A stretch of DNA of 64,000 nt from positions 254,101 through 318,100 of the forward strand of contig SCFE01000044.1 in NCBI GenBank assembly GCA_004352715.1. The letters run 5' to 3'. Below, in pieces: positions 30,841 to 43,516 of this stretch. The notes under the pieces were generated by a model. The model saw only the letters and a program-made list of their open reading frames with translations, had not been told where the DNA came from and made no database searches. The position numbers were made by a program, and so were the translations under genes. Every line of letters begins with the position of its first letter. Within the stretch, counting starts at the first letter, position 1. The DNA is from Hofstenia miamia. Its lineage: Eukaryota; Xenacoelomorpha; Acoela.

Positions 30841-32570
30841 AATCGTTTGAAACAAGCATATATTACTCCGGTTTTCAAAAAGAAAGATGCAACTTTAGCT
30901 ATTAATTATAGGCCGATCTCAATTACTTCGCCAATAAGTAAAATTTTCGAACGTCTCTTACATAATCAAATTAGTGACCATCTTTCAAAACACCAATTAA
31001 TGTCAAAAACACAATTTGGTTTCCGCAAGAATTTTTCAACTGATGATGCTCTTTTGTATGCTACCGAAAATTGGCGATCATCTCTTGACTCTGACAAATT
31101 TGTTGCAGTGGCCTGCCTTGATCTTTCAAAAGCTTTTGACTCTATTAATCATGATATCTTATATAAGAAATTAGAAAAGATAAGATTTTCTGAAAGTAGC
31201 GTTAAATTAATATCAAGTTATCTAACTAATAGAATTCAGTGCGTCAAATTAAATAATACTTTCTCTAATTGGCTNNNNNNNNNNNNNNNNNNNNNNNNNN
31301 NNNNNNNNNNNNNNNNNNNNNNNNNNNNNNNNNNNNNNNNNNNNNNNNNNNNNNNNNNNNNNNNNNNNNNNNNNNNNNNNNNNNNNNNNNNNNNNNNNNN
31401 NNNNNNNNNNNNNNNNNNNNNNNNNNNNNNNNNNTCTATAAAAAACGGAGTACCGCAAGGTACCATTCTTGGACCGCTACTTTTTAACATATATGTAAAC
31501 GACATGCAGCAACATACGAATTGTCAATTGATTCAATACGCCGATGATACATGCATTTTTAGTGGAAATACATCCTTAAATCAAGCAATAAATGATGTAG
31601 AACAAAATTGTGAAAAATTGAGTAAATATTTCAACATGCACAAATTAAACAACAACAGTGAAAAAACTGAATTTTGCATCTTGAATCCTCAGGGGAAAAG
31701 TGTATTCCTACCCAATTCTTCACTTACTTTTAATAACGCCTCAATCTCCCCTAAAGAATCCTTCAAATATCTTGGTATAACTATTGACTCAAAATTAACA
31801 TACAAGCAGCAAGTAAAAGAAATTTTAAAACGCATGGCAATGAGTATTAAAACATTATCACACGTAGCTGAACATTTACCCTCTGCCATTATGATTCAAT
31901 TATTTCATGCTCTAGTAATGAGTCATCTTAATTATGCAAATACACTTTTTTCAAGCTTAAATGAATCATTAGTAAAAAAACTTACAATACAATTAAAATG
32001 GGCATTGAATGTTTGTCAGAAAAACTGCTCCAAAACAAGAAATTACATTTTGTCATCTTTGCTGTTTCCAAATCAACTCTTTATTTTTAATATTTTGATA
32101 AAGTTTTTTAAAATAACAAATCAATTACCTCCTTATAATTCAATATCATTTCCAAACTTTTTTCATAAGCGCAATATAAGAACTAATCATTATACTAGCA
32201 TTAAATTTCGTAAAAAAATCAAGCAACAGTCTTTTATTAATGTTGCAATTCGCAATTGGAATCGATTACCAAGTGAAATTAAAATGATTAAGAGTGCAAT
32301 TACGTTTAAAAGAAAATTAAAAGCATTTATGTTGAAGGAAAAATTCATTTTGGGTAAATCATGGTTAGGATTCAAATTTTACAATAAAGATTATACAATA
32401 ACACGCAATTAATTTCCATAGCCTGAACAGAACAGATTTTGTAGTTCTATTTTTTTTTTGTAAATATAGTTATTTGTTATCATTCTTGACGCTATTCAGA
32501 TAATAACCAGTTTTGTAATTGAAAATATTATCTGAATAAAGAATATCTTATCTTATCTTATCTTATTTAG
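30840..32570 (+). mobile_element. 5'-truncated Jockey/CR1-like LINE, RT open throughout
   Basis: A 5'-truncated non-LTR element with an RT reading frame of 521 codons free of stops (30847-32412). Its 3' UTR ends with AATAAA near 32536 and a short (TATCT)n tail at about 32547-32570. The short repeat AGAACAATTTTC occurs twice just upstream (about 30810-30838), near the truncation point. An intact frame amid decayed neighbours suggests a young insertion. Confidence 0.8.
30847..32412 (+). CDS. LINE ORF2, reverse transcriptase and C-terminal region (partial)
   Basis: The protein opens within the RT fingers: TPVFKKKDATLAINYRPISI, then SPISKIFERLL, QFGFRKNFSTDDAL and CLDLSKAFDSINHDIL (first catalytic Asp). 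After the 160-N gap come NGVPQGTILGPLLFNIYVND and LIQYADDTCIF (catalytic YADD). KYLGITIDSKLTYKQQV and the thumb follow, then the C-terminal RNWNRLPSEIK segment. The endonuclease half is absent. The gap at 31275-31434 falls between FSNW and SIKNGVPQGT; in related enzymes these are adjacent, so almost nothing is missing there. The first Met shown is simply where the surviving frame starts. Confidence 0.9.
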   Translation: MKQAYITPVFKKKDATLAINYRPISITSPISKIFERLLHNQISDHLSKHQLMSKTQFGFRKNFSTDDALLYATENWRSSLDSDKFVAVACLDLSKAFDSINHDILYKKLEKIRFSESSVKLISSYLTNRIQCVKLNNTFSNWXXXXXXXXXXXXXXXXXXXXXXXXXXXXXXXXXXXXXXXXXXXXXXXXXXXXXXSIKNGVPQGTILGPLLFNIYVNDMQQHTNCQLIQYADDTCIFSGNTSLNQAINDVEQNCEKLSKYFNMHKLNNNSEKTEFCILNPQGKSVFLPNSSLTFNNASISPKESFKYLGITIDSKLTYKQQVKEILKRMAMSIKTLSHVAEHLPSAIMIQLFHALVMSHLNYANTLFSSLNESLVKKLTIQLKWALNVCQKNCSKTRNYILSSLLFPNQLFIFNILIKFFKITNQLPPYNSISFPNFFHKRNIRTNHYTSIKFRKKIKQQSFINVAIRNWNRLPSEIKMIKSAITFKRKLKAFMLKEKFILGKSWLGFKFYNKDYTITRN

Positions 32571-32890
32571 TTTGCCATCTTTCTGTTGTAAAAATTTGGA
32601 TGAGATTGATTCATGATTTATGTACTTCTGTGGTAGGTGAAACGTTTGTGGCATATTTATCGGGGAGTGAATGTTTTATGCTTTTACACTTGAAGTATTA
32701 TCACTTAAACAATCAAAAAATCCTTCTTAATATTAGAAATTTAATTGGACATTTGAACTTAGATTGATTTGATATTTCAAATTCATGAATTACAATTCCA
32801 AATTTGTAACTGAATTTAATAGTAAGATTTTTCTTTAAAGGACTTTTTTATAATAAAGCATATAAAATACATCAGGGTTCCCCTTCGCGG
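32571..32890. other. No gene recognised
   Basis: AT-rich spacer between two LINE fragments. Confidence 0.35.
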
Positions 32891-32892
32891 AA

Positions 32893-33547
32893 GTTTGTTG
32901 CATTGAAAAAGTTCAACCTGTCCAATTTCCTAACTCCGACCTCCGCTTAATATCACTAACTCACATTGTATTCAAAATCGCAGGTTTTCTGCTTGAAAAG
33001 GAACTGACTGATAAAATTCGCTTTAATCTATACCCAGAACAATCTGGTGTCATTCCAAGTCGTTTAACATCTATAGCTTTGCTTGACAATATAAATCAAT
33101 GGCAAATTTCCAGCCACCTGTCTAGAGTCTGTGTGTAACGTATTCTTCTTGTGGTTTCCGTAAGGTACAAAATTAAGAGAGGGTGGCTATTCATTCTTTT
33201 TATAGACACACTATTAACAAATTGGCCAAATCGTACCAAATATGTAGATTCTACGACTGCCTTTGAAATTTCTAATCGCAATGTGCGTCTATTGCTATTC
33301 TAACAGTACAAAACGTATATGACTGGTCTAACCTCTATAAACAATGAAACTCAACAGCGCTAAGACGAAGGAACTAACTGTATGCCCATTAGGAAATGTT
33401 CTTCTTTCGTCAGAAATTATCCTTAATGAAGAAATTATTAAACGTGTTCACTCAAACAAATTACTTGGAGTCATTATTCAAAGTAACCTAAATTGGATGG
33501 AAAATACGAATTATGTTGTAGCAAAAGGAGCTAAGCGATTACATTAA
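32893..33547 (+). pseudogene. LINE RT remnant with internal deletion
   Basis: Near 32940-33120 the frame reads DLRLISLTHIVFKIAGFLLE, then PEQSGVIPSRLTSIALLDNI, the fingers and early palm (RPISLT, QFG, T..AL). The next coding block, 33344-33547, is already after the palm: MKLNSAKTKELTVCP and NKLLGVIIQSNLNWMEN. The catalytic ADD box is deleted. It resembles the LINE at 34150-36020 (DIRPISLTHSVSKLIE) and may be an older member of that family. Confidence 0.7.
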
Positions 33548-33739
33548 TTATACCTCATCCGTATGTATTGAAAATAAATCAAATTCCAACAAAGGCAGTG
33601 ATGTAGTGGAGAGAGAACACCGTTCCCACACATAGATGTAGTGGGGAACACTTTCTCCCCAGGGCTGGATGGATCCCCTCCACCAGCAATTATTGTGTAA
33701 AAGATTTGGACTCCATGAAATGTCAATGCTTTTCGAGAT

Positions 33740-34010
33740 TACAAGGATCATATAGGAGGGCAACTACCTCTTGATTTCAAGCCACTTATTACCTGTACCA
33801 AACTCATTGCAAGCAGCAATGCTGATTGTGAAAGAAGATTCAGCTCAATAAATTAAATTGTGCCAACATACAAAACCCGACTACTCGCAAATACTGTTTC
33901 ATCACTGATGTTAATTAACATGAATGGACCACCATTGCGCTTGTAGAAGAAATGACCCGCAAACCAGAGCTCACAAAGATACAAAGAAAATGAAGATAGC
34001 ACCTCATTGC
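33740..34010 (+). pseudogene. hAT transposase C-terminal dimerisation fragment
   Basis: The translation TKLIASSNADCERRFSSIN, stop, then IVPTYKTRLLANTVSSLMLI and NMNGPPL matches the hAT C-terminal dimerisation region (S.AdcER.FS.....K...R..L....+..L+.I..NGP). A single stop follows SSIN. Upstream (33550-33740) no further hAT domain is readable. It could come from a hAT transposon or from a ZMYM/ZBED-like hAT derivative. Confidence 0.7.
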
Positions 34011-34149
34011 TATGGAGCTATATTTAGAACCCTGCAACATCAAATCAAGCCATCTTTAAGGAAGTTTGTCCCCTGCCAAACATAGGAGGATGTCTCCACC
34101 AATCAATAAAAAGACGGTCAACACAAGATAAACCACAATCAAATTCTTA

Positions 34150-36020
34150 CATATTGCATCGAAGTATTTTTGATTCAAACAAATTACAATTTGTAAAATT
34201 TTTATCATCAGTAAACTAGATGGAATTCTTTAGGAAGTACTTGAACTTTGTTAGTCAATGGGATGCGTTTTCTTCTTATATTTCACATCAAATTGAAATG
34301 TGTTTCCCCACTGAAAAAATCAAAGTTTTTTCTAATGACAAGCCATGGATAAGTCCAAAAATTAAGAAACTCATAATGAAAAGGGGAGCAGCATTACATT
34401 CTGGAAATTTAGTTAAATTTAAAAAATTGCGCAATTACTTTAACAGAATTTTGAAGGCTTCAAGAGAAAGATACTACGAGCATCATGTCAAGGAACTCAA
34501 CAAGTTAACCCTTCACAATGATGGTCATGTATTAAGAAAATGAGGGGTATATCTGTTCGATCAAGGCAACTAACTACTGGAGGCTCACTTAATCAAATGT
34601 AGCCAAATGCTTTTGCTAATGAAATTAATTTAAAGCTAACAGAATCTGTTTGTCATTTACAACAAATTTCTCCACCAATAAGAAGTGATCAATTGTGAAA
34701 TAATATGTGATGAAATGATGATTTTTCATATGTTAAAGAAATTACCTGTTCGAAAAGCTTTTGGTCCAGATCATAATTCTAATGCATTGCCCAATTGGAT
34801 TCTGCAAAGTTTTAATTTTGAACGAACAAAGCAATTTGCATTTTGATAGAATCTTCTTTGTGTGATTCTTCAGCAGAACCATTTGTTACTGCAGATTTAA
34901 TTCCCCTTGAAAAGGTTAAACCTGTTATTACACCATTGACGGATATACGTCCAATATCCTTAACTCACTCAGTATCTAAATTAATTGAACAGATTATTAT
35001 TGACAAAGTACTAAAGCCTAAAATTTTAGCATTTTTAGATCCCAGACAATTTGTAAGAACACCTGATCGATCGTTCTACAATTCATGCTTTAATTGAAGT
35101 TGTACACCATTGGCTGCCTCTGCTCGAAACAAAGAACTCTTACCTAAGAATATTCTTTTTTGACTTTAAAAAAGCGCTTGACTTAGTTAGTTATCCGATA
35201 ATTATATCTCTCCCGCATGAGATCGGAGTTACACCAACGATTGTTCAGTGGACATCATCTTTTTTATATAAGCGCAGACAAAGAGTGCATCTACCTGACA
35301 GTACAGTCTCGGATTGGAAAAGAGTGAATGCATGCAGGTATTCCACAAGGCCCAAAAATTGGTCCATGGATATGCAAATTATTCATTAATAAATTACTAA
35401 TGGATTATGAATTTCACACCAAATTTGTTGATGACACTACTACTTGGCACCGTTTAAGTAGAGCAGAATCCTTAATTTCAGAATATAATTTTTATTTTAA
35501 TATTTGCATTTGTTTATATATTTATATTTCAATAAATGTATATTTCAATATTTCGTTTTTGCATTAGCATAATTTGGAGGGATGGGGAACACACAGCCTA
35601 TGAAAAGGGGCGTTCCTCCACTTAAAATTTTAGGACTACAGCACTGAACAAAGAACATCTTTTCTATTTGCATATCACTAATAAGAACAATTCTTGAATA
35701 CTGTTGTCCAGTTTGGAACCATGATATAAGCTTAAATCAGAGTTGTAATAAAATTGAACGTATAAAAGAAAGAGATTTCAGCATCATTCTACCTAATTTA
35801 ACGTATAAGGAGGCCTGTTCAACTCTTAATTTCCTCACGTTAAATGATCGTAAGTAAACATGGAGCAAACTCCTCAATGATGATGAACTTTTACAACTCT
35901 ATATGTTATCCTTAGAGAGAACTACCGAATATATCTTTGCGCAATTCTAGAAAGTATTTGTCACACTTCGATATTGAAGAAATTTTTCGCTTTTGTAGAG
36001 GCCTCTCAGTCATATGATAC
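34150..36020 (+). pseudogene. LINE ORF2 remnant, linker to C-terminus
   Basis: 34220-34543: the endonuclease-RT linker (DKPWISPKIKKLIMKRGAAL, FKKLRNYFNRILKASRE.YYE). 34735-35090: KKLPVRKAFGPDHNSNALPN and then DIRPISLTHSVSKLIEQIII, RT fingers. 35328-35460: HAGIPQGPKIGPWICKLFIN and KFVDDTTTW, the palm with its catalytic F.DD. 35660-35930: RTILEYCCPVWNHDISLNQS, the thumb. Frames shift at least four times and stops are frequent. About 35500-35640 contains a short unrelated AT-rich stretch. The element probably ends near 36190. Confidence 0.75.
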
Positions 36021-38490
36021 AACTTATATTTAAACATTGCACCATCTTGTTTTTCATGTTGATTTTTTATACTTATTTTCTTATTCATGTACAGTTTATT
36101 TGTATATATTGTTTGTGTAATAATGTGTATGTACATTGTTTTTTCAGTATATGTGCCATTCTTCTACCTTAAGGTCGTAAGGTAAATACATATATTCCCT
36201 TTCTCACAACATATAATATGTATTAAATACTAAATATGAAAATTGAAACCTACATAAACTTTCCCACGTCAAATTTTTTTATTCTGTTTACTTGCCTGTT
36301 TTGGGGAGTTTTCAAATTGTAGTAGATAGATTTTCTCAAAATAACCCTTGAAGATAGCTCTTGTTTAACCAACACCTCACTAAGTGTTCAGACTGATTTC
36401 AATCGCGGTCTGGATACAATAAAATAATATGTATGTACGACATCAGTTGATGTATCTCTATGGAAATGTTATTTGGAGTTATATTTTTGGCGCTGCAGCA
36501 GTCAGAGCTGTAAATGGAACGGGGTCATCCGGCCCACCCTGTGTTCTCATTCCTGGTCCGGTCCATTCGAAGCCAAAATTCGGCCAGTAAACATAATCGT
36601 GTGTTTTAATCAAATTTTTGGATATGAAATAAGTGTATGAAGATGTATAGGCTCTTAAAAATCACTCTCGCTACTACAGATGGACTTCATTTCTTGATGT
36701 TTTGAAAATTCCTACTTATTACAAATAGGTAAAAATTTCTAAGAAGTAGATTGGAAATAGTTACTTATTAACGAGCCAAATGTAAAAAACAATCAAACCA
36801 AAAAATAAACAAAGTATGATTATTAAAATACATTACAAAAATAAACATATCTAAAAAACTTGTAAATACCGCTATCAAATCTTGTAAATATTGCTTTTGG
36901 CAAATACTTCTATACGTAGTTACCTTTAAAATATATTCATGAAGCACATATATTTCAAACCATCTATAGTTAATAAATGCCATGTTCAAAACATTAAAAT
37001 AGCTCAAAAAAAATTCCAGATCAGATATTCAATTCATTTAATATTATGGGAAATTCAAATTACATACATTTGCTTGGCTCATATCCCACTCGACCCTTAA
37101 AATTTTGGCCCATTTGCAAGTCTATCAGCAGCTAACTAGAAAATAGGTACATCTAACAAAACATTTTAGCAATAAACAAATAAATTCCAATGAAAGATTT
37201 CTTAATTTGTACCACTTTTAAGATGTTCCAATTCTTAAAAATAAGTTTTTGTCTTCTATCTTTCAAAAAGTTAATTAGCCATACTATCATATTCGAAGAA
37301 AGAGGAGTTTGTTTTAATTAATCCCATAAAGCTAGTATGTATTGATAGTGTTTACATTTATTGTGCACAAAAATATAGTTTTATCTTTTAATAACTGATA
37401 TCAGTTTAAAAATGTCTTAAGATTTTTCGTGATATAAAGCTGCAACCTCCTGTTTCTATAAAGTTTCATAATTTTCACAAACATGTATTTTTATACTTTT
37501 ATAATATAAAATGACTAAAATGTCGAGGTCATAAACTTTACAATCCTCATTACTCTATTAATAGAAATTAACCTCGCTTTGGCCCACGCTAATATTATTA
37601 TTTTTAAATATTTCTTCTTTTACTTTGCTTTGTTTTGTCTTTCTTTCCTTGACGCTTTCAGAATTGCTATCAGTATTTTTTATTGTTCAATCAATTTCTG
37701 AATATAGATTTTTTTTCCTTTTTTTAAGAACCTAATCAAATAAATTTATATTGAGTGAAATTTGCTATGTCTTAGCATTTATTATTGAATGAATAACATT
37801 GCGAGAAGTAGCAATTTATGAAATTAAATATCATTGATGACTCATTTATATCATTGCTGTAAATGTGTTACCCATTCTCAAATACACGGAACATTTTTGA
37901 TAAAATGCGAGGCAATGCACTTATAATATTCAATTAAGTACCTTCAGCAAATAAGAATGTTGGAAAATTTAATTGAGATACTGTGAAACAATCAAGAAAG
38001 AGCGTTCAATTCCACAAATGGTTTCTAAAGAGTTTGGAATTCTCTAATTTATTACATCCTCCAATACAAAGAGGAAATTGACTCAAAGTGAGATTATTGA
38101 GTGAACTAACTTCACGCAACCTTGAGAATTTCTCTGAATGCAAGATTGAACATTTGTTATGATTCAGTCTTAAGAAAGTAGCTTTTCAAAATTTATTCCC
38201 ACTTATAAGCTAGTAAGAGCAAGAAAAATTTGTGATGAGAGTTACAAACAGAGAAACTTAAGTTAAGAGCTAAACCTAATCAAGATCAGTCCCAGCCCAA
38301 TTTTCTTATAAAAACCATTTCTAGCCTAAATAATTTGTAATACAATAAAATTCTGAGTAATTATAAAGCCCCGGAATATACATGTAGGTGTTGCTAAGTT
38401 AATCAAAATATGAAGTGATATGCGATATTTTGAATTTATATTTATAAAGAAGAATTAAAAGAATTGAAAGTGCGATAAGCAGAGTTCATT
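36021..38490. other. Gene-poor AT-rich stretch
   Basis: No coding frame with a recognisable motif on either strand over ~2.4 kb. A brief GC-richer patch lies at 36490-36590 without a frame. Confidence 0.4.
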
Positions 38491-39480
38491 TATTATTGTT
38501 TGTGGTGTGTTTGAGACATTTCGAAGATGATATAGATACTTAACTCCAGAAGCCATTTTTTAAATTTTAGTCATTAAGAATAGTTCGAAATTTAAATCAT
38601 TGTCAATTTCAACACCTAAATAGTTAATAGATGCGCTTTGCTTATTGGTACCTGATTTACGTTAAGTTCTATGTTCTGTATTATAAAAGAATATTATGAA
38701 TTGTGTTTTTCAATATTTACTTTCAGTTGATTATTTGAGAAATATTTTGTTAGCTTTTCGATGTCATTTTGAAAATTTTTAGTTGCATTAAAGACATTTA
38801 TATCAGTACATATACGACAGGTATCATCTGCAAATTGATAAACTTTACAGTTTTTTACCATTTGAGTTATGTTATTAACGTAGATTGCAAACAGAATGGG
38901 ACTGAGAACTGTGCCATGTGGAACGCCTCGGACAGTAACAATATATTTTGATTTTTTACCATTAAGTATAACTCGTTGTTGTCTATTTTTAAGGAATTTC
39001 AATATTAAATTAATAGAGATTTGTTATCAAAATTATAATAAATTAGTTTGTCTCTCAATATGTCAATATTCATTGAGTTAAAAGCTTTACTAAATCAAGA
39101 AGTGCTACACAACTACATTTATTAGAAGCAAAATTAGATTTTATTTGTTCTGATATTGATAAAATTGCATCTTGAGTGCTATAAACATTACGAAAACTAA
39201 ATTGTTTTTCGAGAGAATATTTTCATTTTTCATATACGCGTTTATTGGATTTAGTAATTTATCGAAAATTTTATTAAAGGGATGGCTAATACAAATGGGT
39301 CTATATTTCTTGCATTTAGAAGGTCACCTTTTTAAATAGAGGATTTATATCTGATTTTTTAAAATTTCCGGAAATTCGTTGTCAATAATACATTGGTTAA
39401 ATGCGAATAGCAGATATTCACTAATAATGATTCCAATTATAATGCTTAATGCGTATTTTAAGTCCATATTGCTATAATGT
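38490..39480 (-). pseudogene. LINE RT remnant
   Basis: On the minus strand, from about 39350: RPICISHPFNKIFDKLL (fingers), then ALLDLVKAFNSMNIDILRDK near 39100 (first catalytic Asp block). The open frame at 39002-38694 reads VRGVPHGTVLSPILFAIYVN and VYQFADDTCRI (catalytic FADD), then NQLKVNIEKH. Several stops lie upstream of 39002. The 3' part beyond 38690 is recognisable only weakly. Confidence 0.75.
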
Positions 39481-40097
39481 CATAAGAAATCATTAGGTGA
39501 TGGGATGCGGGTATTTTAAGGAGAAAACTGAAGATTACACTGCGTTCACTTTGGTGGAATAATTATTCAAGCTTAATTTGCAACTCTGTGTGTAAAAAAT
39601 GCTTCCGAGATTCTACCTCGTTAATTTTAGAGACACTCAACAATTTTTACGGAATAAAAGACGTGGTTAAAGATTTTCTGGAGTCACACTGCAAGATTTA
39701 TGAATTTGTATTTGTTGAAAATATTGATTTTTGTGGGTTACATTCAAGATTAATATGAATTTCATTCTTGAAGCCCACTATCAGAGAGCATTTAACAAAA
39801 CGCTGTCGTTTTTAAATGTGATTTTTGACACGATTGTTACAGTGGTATATTCGCATTATTTGTTAAGTAAATTTTTAGATACGATGCCGTAACAATAAAA
39901 AAATTCTTTTTCTTCTATCGCGATCGCAATTTGAAGGCCAATGAAATTACTTTTTTTTACGTTGGCTAGCATTGCGCTGTAATGCCACGATCATCCGATT
40001 GGTGCCTGAACGACCTCGACCTATATAACCCAATCCGAAATTAAGGATGTAAAAATGTGTCAAGGAATGGTTTTGACTGTTTTGGGAATTCCGAAAC
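39481..40097. other. No gene recognised
   Basis: Non-coding on both strands. A GC-richer patch near 39960-40030 has no open frame. Confidence 0.35.
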
Positions 40098-40212
40098 TAA
40101 TTTTTAATTGCATGCTACTAATATTTCAGGAATTGTTTCGAATTTTCAGCACGATTTGATTTTAAATTCCTAAACGATTTCTAAAATATTAGTAACATGC
40201 AATTAAAAATTA
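40098..40212. repeat. Inverted repeat, MITE-like
   Basis: TAATTTTTAATTGCATGCTA at 40098 pairs with the inverted copy ending at 40212; the 29-bp stem has one mismatch. A short direct repeat GATTTGATTTTAAATTCC occurs near 40153 and 40213. Confidence 0.7.
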
Positions 40213-40246
40213 GATTTGATTTTAAATTCCTTGTGTATTGACCAAT

Positions 40247-40310
40247 GCAACCTAAACTTAGGTTGCCTTGGTATTGACAGAGGTGGGTCAACCAAGGTGT
40301 TTCACCTTGG
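40247..40310. repeat. Two adjacent tight hairpins
   Basis: GCAACCTAA-AC-TTAGGTTGC (40247-40266) and CCAAGGTG-TTT-CACCTTGG (40292-40310) are both perfect stems. CCTTGGT/ACCAAGG also pairs between them. Their role is unknown. Confidence 0.7.
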
Positions 40311-41440
40311 GTCCAAAGATTTTTCGAAGCGTTAACTGTTTGGTAATTATTACAGTAAATTTAGAAATAGCTACCAACTATCAGCTTGCAAGTTTGTAAT
40401 GAGAAACCAATATATGCAGGAATGAAACTGATTTTGTCATTAAGTATTTAGCAGAACATCATTGTCTTTCAGTTCTCGGATTGCGATATTGCAAAAATTG
40501 ATAAAATACATACTGTAAATGTCTCTTTAAAATATCTCGCAACCACAAATTCCTAAGTAACAACATACAACAAACATCTTATTAACTATTTTGTAATAAG
40601 GATTAAAAAGTTCGCTAATATAATTAAGCTATCCTATCTTCACAGTGATGTTGTAAACAGTAGTTTGCAACTACGATATTGACATGCGTGTTAGATATCT
40701 TGAAATTAACGTTTGTTGACAATATTTTAAATTATTATATCGATACTGCGCATAATTATTTATTAATATTGCGATTATTTATTGATTTAACAATTTCGGT
40801 GTGATATTTATCGTTGTAATTCGAACTTATATAAATTCCAGGAAAAATGATTTTTGCTTTTATCTCTAAATATTCGCATCTTTAAAGCCTTGAATTCATA
40901 AATATTTTGTTTTGATGAATAAATGATAATTGACGCTCAAATATGATACATGATGCATCACTTAGCTCAATTACCAAACCTCTAGATTTTCAACAATTGC
41001 TACCAGGACTGGACACAAGGTGAAGGTCAAGAAGCGTGACCGGCCCCTTTCTAAAATTAGAAAACTTCATTAAAATGCAATAACAAATTGCATATAGAAA
41101 TTCTTTAGTACTCAATATCAATATCCAACTATACAGTTTGCATTTTATTTTACATTGACCTTTCAAAAATATTTCTGTATACGTTTCTGATTGTAGAATT
41201 GAAATTATCTATAAATTTTATATGCGAAGTGTTCTAAACATAATTAACTATAAATCAATTAAATTATGCAGCTCCTCATTCTTTGTCATTGAGAAGATCG
41301 CCTTCTGGAATTCCAAATTACTTTTGTTAGCGCCACGAACACAATGTCAGACACTCATTCGAAATAGCCGAATTAAAATTATCACTAGAAGTTTTATCAA
41401 ATGAGAGAGAATATACAGTATACGATTTGTTAATTCAGTG
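40311..41440. other. No gene recognised
   Basis: AT-rich with no coding frame. The short frame at 41222-41404 lacks any motif. Confidence 0.4.
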
Positions 41441-41512
41441 CACGTGTTTATTTTGACTCATGCTCGCACTCTATTGTCGCATGAGTGCGTCATATGTGTC
41501 CTTTTTGACTCA
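41441..41512 (+). promoter_or_regulatory. Candidate proximal promoter: E-box and two AP-1-like sites
   Basis: CACGTG at 41441-41446 and TTTTGACTCAT twice (TGACTCA at 41454-41460 and 41506-41512) lie 70-140 bp upstream of the ATG at 41582. TGACTCA is the bZIP (AP-1) consensus and CACGTG the bHLH E-box. Placement just before a spliced gene makes a regulatory role reasonable, but short motifs also occur by chance. Confidence 0.35.
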
Positions 41513-41581
41513 TTCTCTCAATATTGTAACACCTTTTTGGCTACAAGCATACTGTCAAATTTCATATTTGGAGTGTGACAC

Positions 41582-43305
41582 ATGACTAGCAGTCCTCGCA
41601 TAAAGTTTGCTTGTCACATATGGTTACAAGACAAAGAAAATAAATCAGAAGAAGGCTGTTCAACGTCAAGCGACAATTCTGTTGAAGTTTCCAACGAACA
41701 TTCAGGTAAATTCTATTAAACTTCCGAAATGTGTCTTTCATTTCTCATTTTAATAATTTTAGAATTTTTAAAGCAAATTTCAATTGAATATGCAGACGAT
41801 TCTTATTAAACATTGACATATTTTGTGTGGTGTTAAACATTAAATCTAGTGTGTACACAACGCAAGCACAATATATTTTTTGAAACCATAACTTTCTTTG
41901 TTCCATAAGAGTCGTTAAAGTTTTGTATGTTGTACTAAACAAAATAATAAGAAGATTTATTGACATTTTCTCTAATGCATTATTATTTTCATCTTTGTTT
42001 CAATAAGTAAACTGTAGTTTTCATGGTAATTTTTTGCATGTGAGCTAAATAAATGAAATAGTGATATTTACTATATACTGTTCATTTGCTATAAAATATG
42101 ATAAGAGAATTCCAAATGTTTCAAAGCATTTAATTAGAATTTATGTTATAGTAACTGTACAAAATAGCATTTAACTATATTTTGTTAATCCACTCTCCTC
42201 GCTACTTAATATAGCATTGCACTTTCTACATGTGCCTTTATATTTTGTGATTTTATACATTTTGAGATTTTATACATTCTGAAAGTGGAACTGTTTATAG
42301 TTCCAGTAAGCAATAATTGTAAATAATTGGAAATAGGAAAATTGGAACATTTAAATGTCAAAAACCCATCCTTTATCATTGAAATAATTAAGAAATGTAT
42401 TTTGTTAGATTGAAAATTCTGTACAAGAGAATCACACTAATTTTCTCAAGACAGGCCACCGGATTAGTTTATTTTGTCTGTTAAAAGCATCATCTTTTTT
42501 TAACAGTTTCTCATAAGCACATCTGTTTTGAATATGAATAGGATTAATTTATAGTTACAATGAATACCTAATATATTTAAGTTTAAGATTGCTCTTCGAA
42601 ATTTGTCTACTTGTAAATAATTGAATATTGTAAATTTAAAAACCTACATGCGAGGCGTTTTAAGATCTTAAACTTTAGGATTAGAAATTATTTAGCAGTT
42701 CAAGGCTCTATTTGGAATTTGTTTTGCGTTCTATGTTATTTTATCGAATTAGTCGAGTACTAGCAGTTGTTTTGCACATAGGAACCTGATTCTTCAAATA
42801 TTTTTAGTGGTTAGATTTTGGTATGCCCTGCTTGTTTGAACACTTTAATATGATGAAAAAGAGCTAGCTTTTTCCAAACATGCAACAGTGACGATATGAG
42901 ATGATTTTTAGTCAAAGATTCTCCACAATATGTAATATACACTACAAAATTTCTGTCTACATTTCCTCATATGGGTTTTAAGCAAATTTTAAATTGTTCA
43001 TGGTAAATGTATTATGTATAATGTATGTATAAAATCACAAAGGTGTCCGTATCCCTGAGCTCAATAATCAATAGGTGTATGTGGGAACGCTGACCTATGC
43101 AATTGAACCTGATAGTAACCAACACAAAATTTATTTCAAAACAAAAAATATATGAATTTTGAAATATTCCTGTTGTGATGCTTAGTAATATGTTTTCTTG
43201 CACATGTCATCATGTCCAATTTATTCCAAAAATAGAGTCATACATTTGTAAAGGCATTTTGAGGCGTGTGACTCTATCAATAAAAATTCCTGAATGCTCC
43301 ACTGG

Positions 43306-43338
<33 letters not shown>

Positions 43339-43480
43339 NNNNNNNNNNNNNNNNNNNNNNNNNNNNNNNNNNNNNNNNNNNNNNNNNNNNNNNNNNNNNN
43401 NNNNNNNNNNNNNNNNNNNNNNNNNNNNNNNNNNNNNNNNNNNNNNNNNNNNNNNNNNNNNNNNNNNNNNNNNNNNNNNN

Positions 43481-43516
<36 letters not shown>

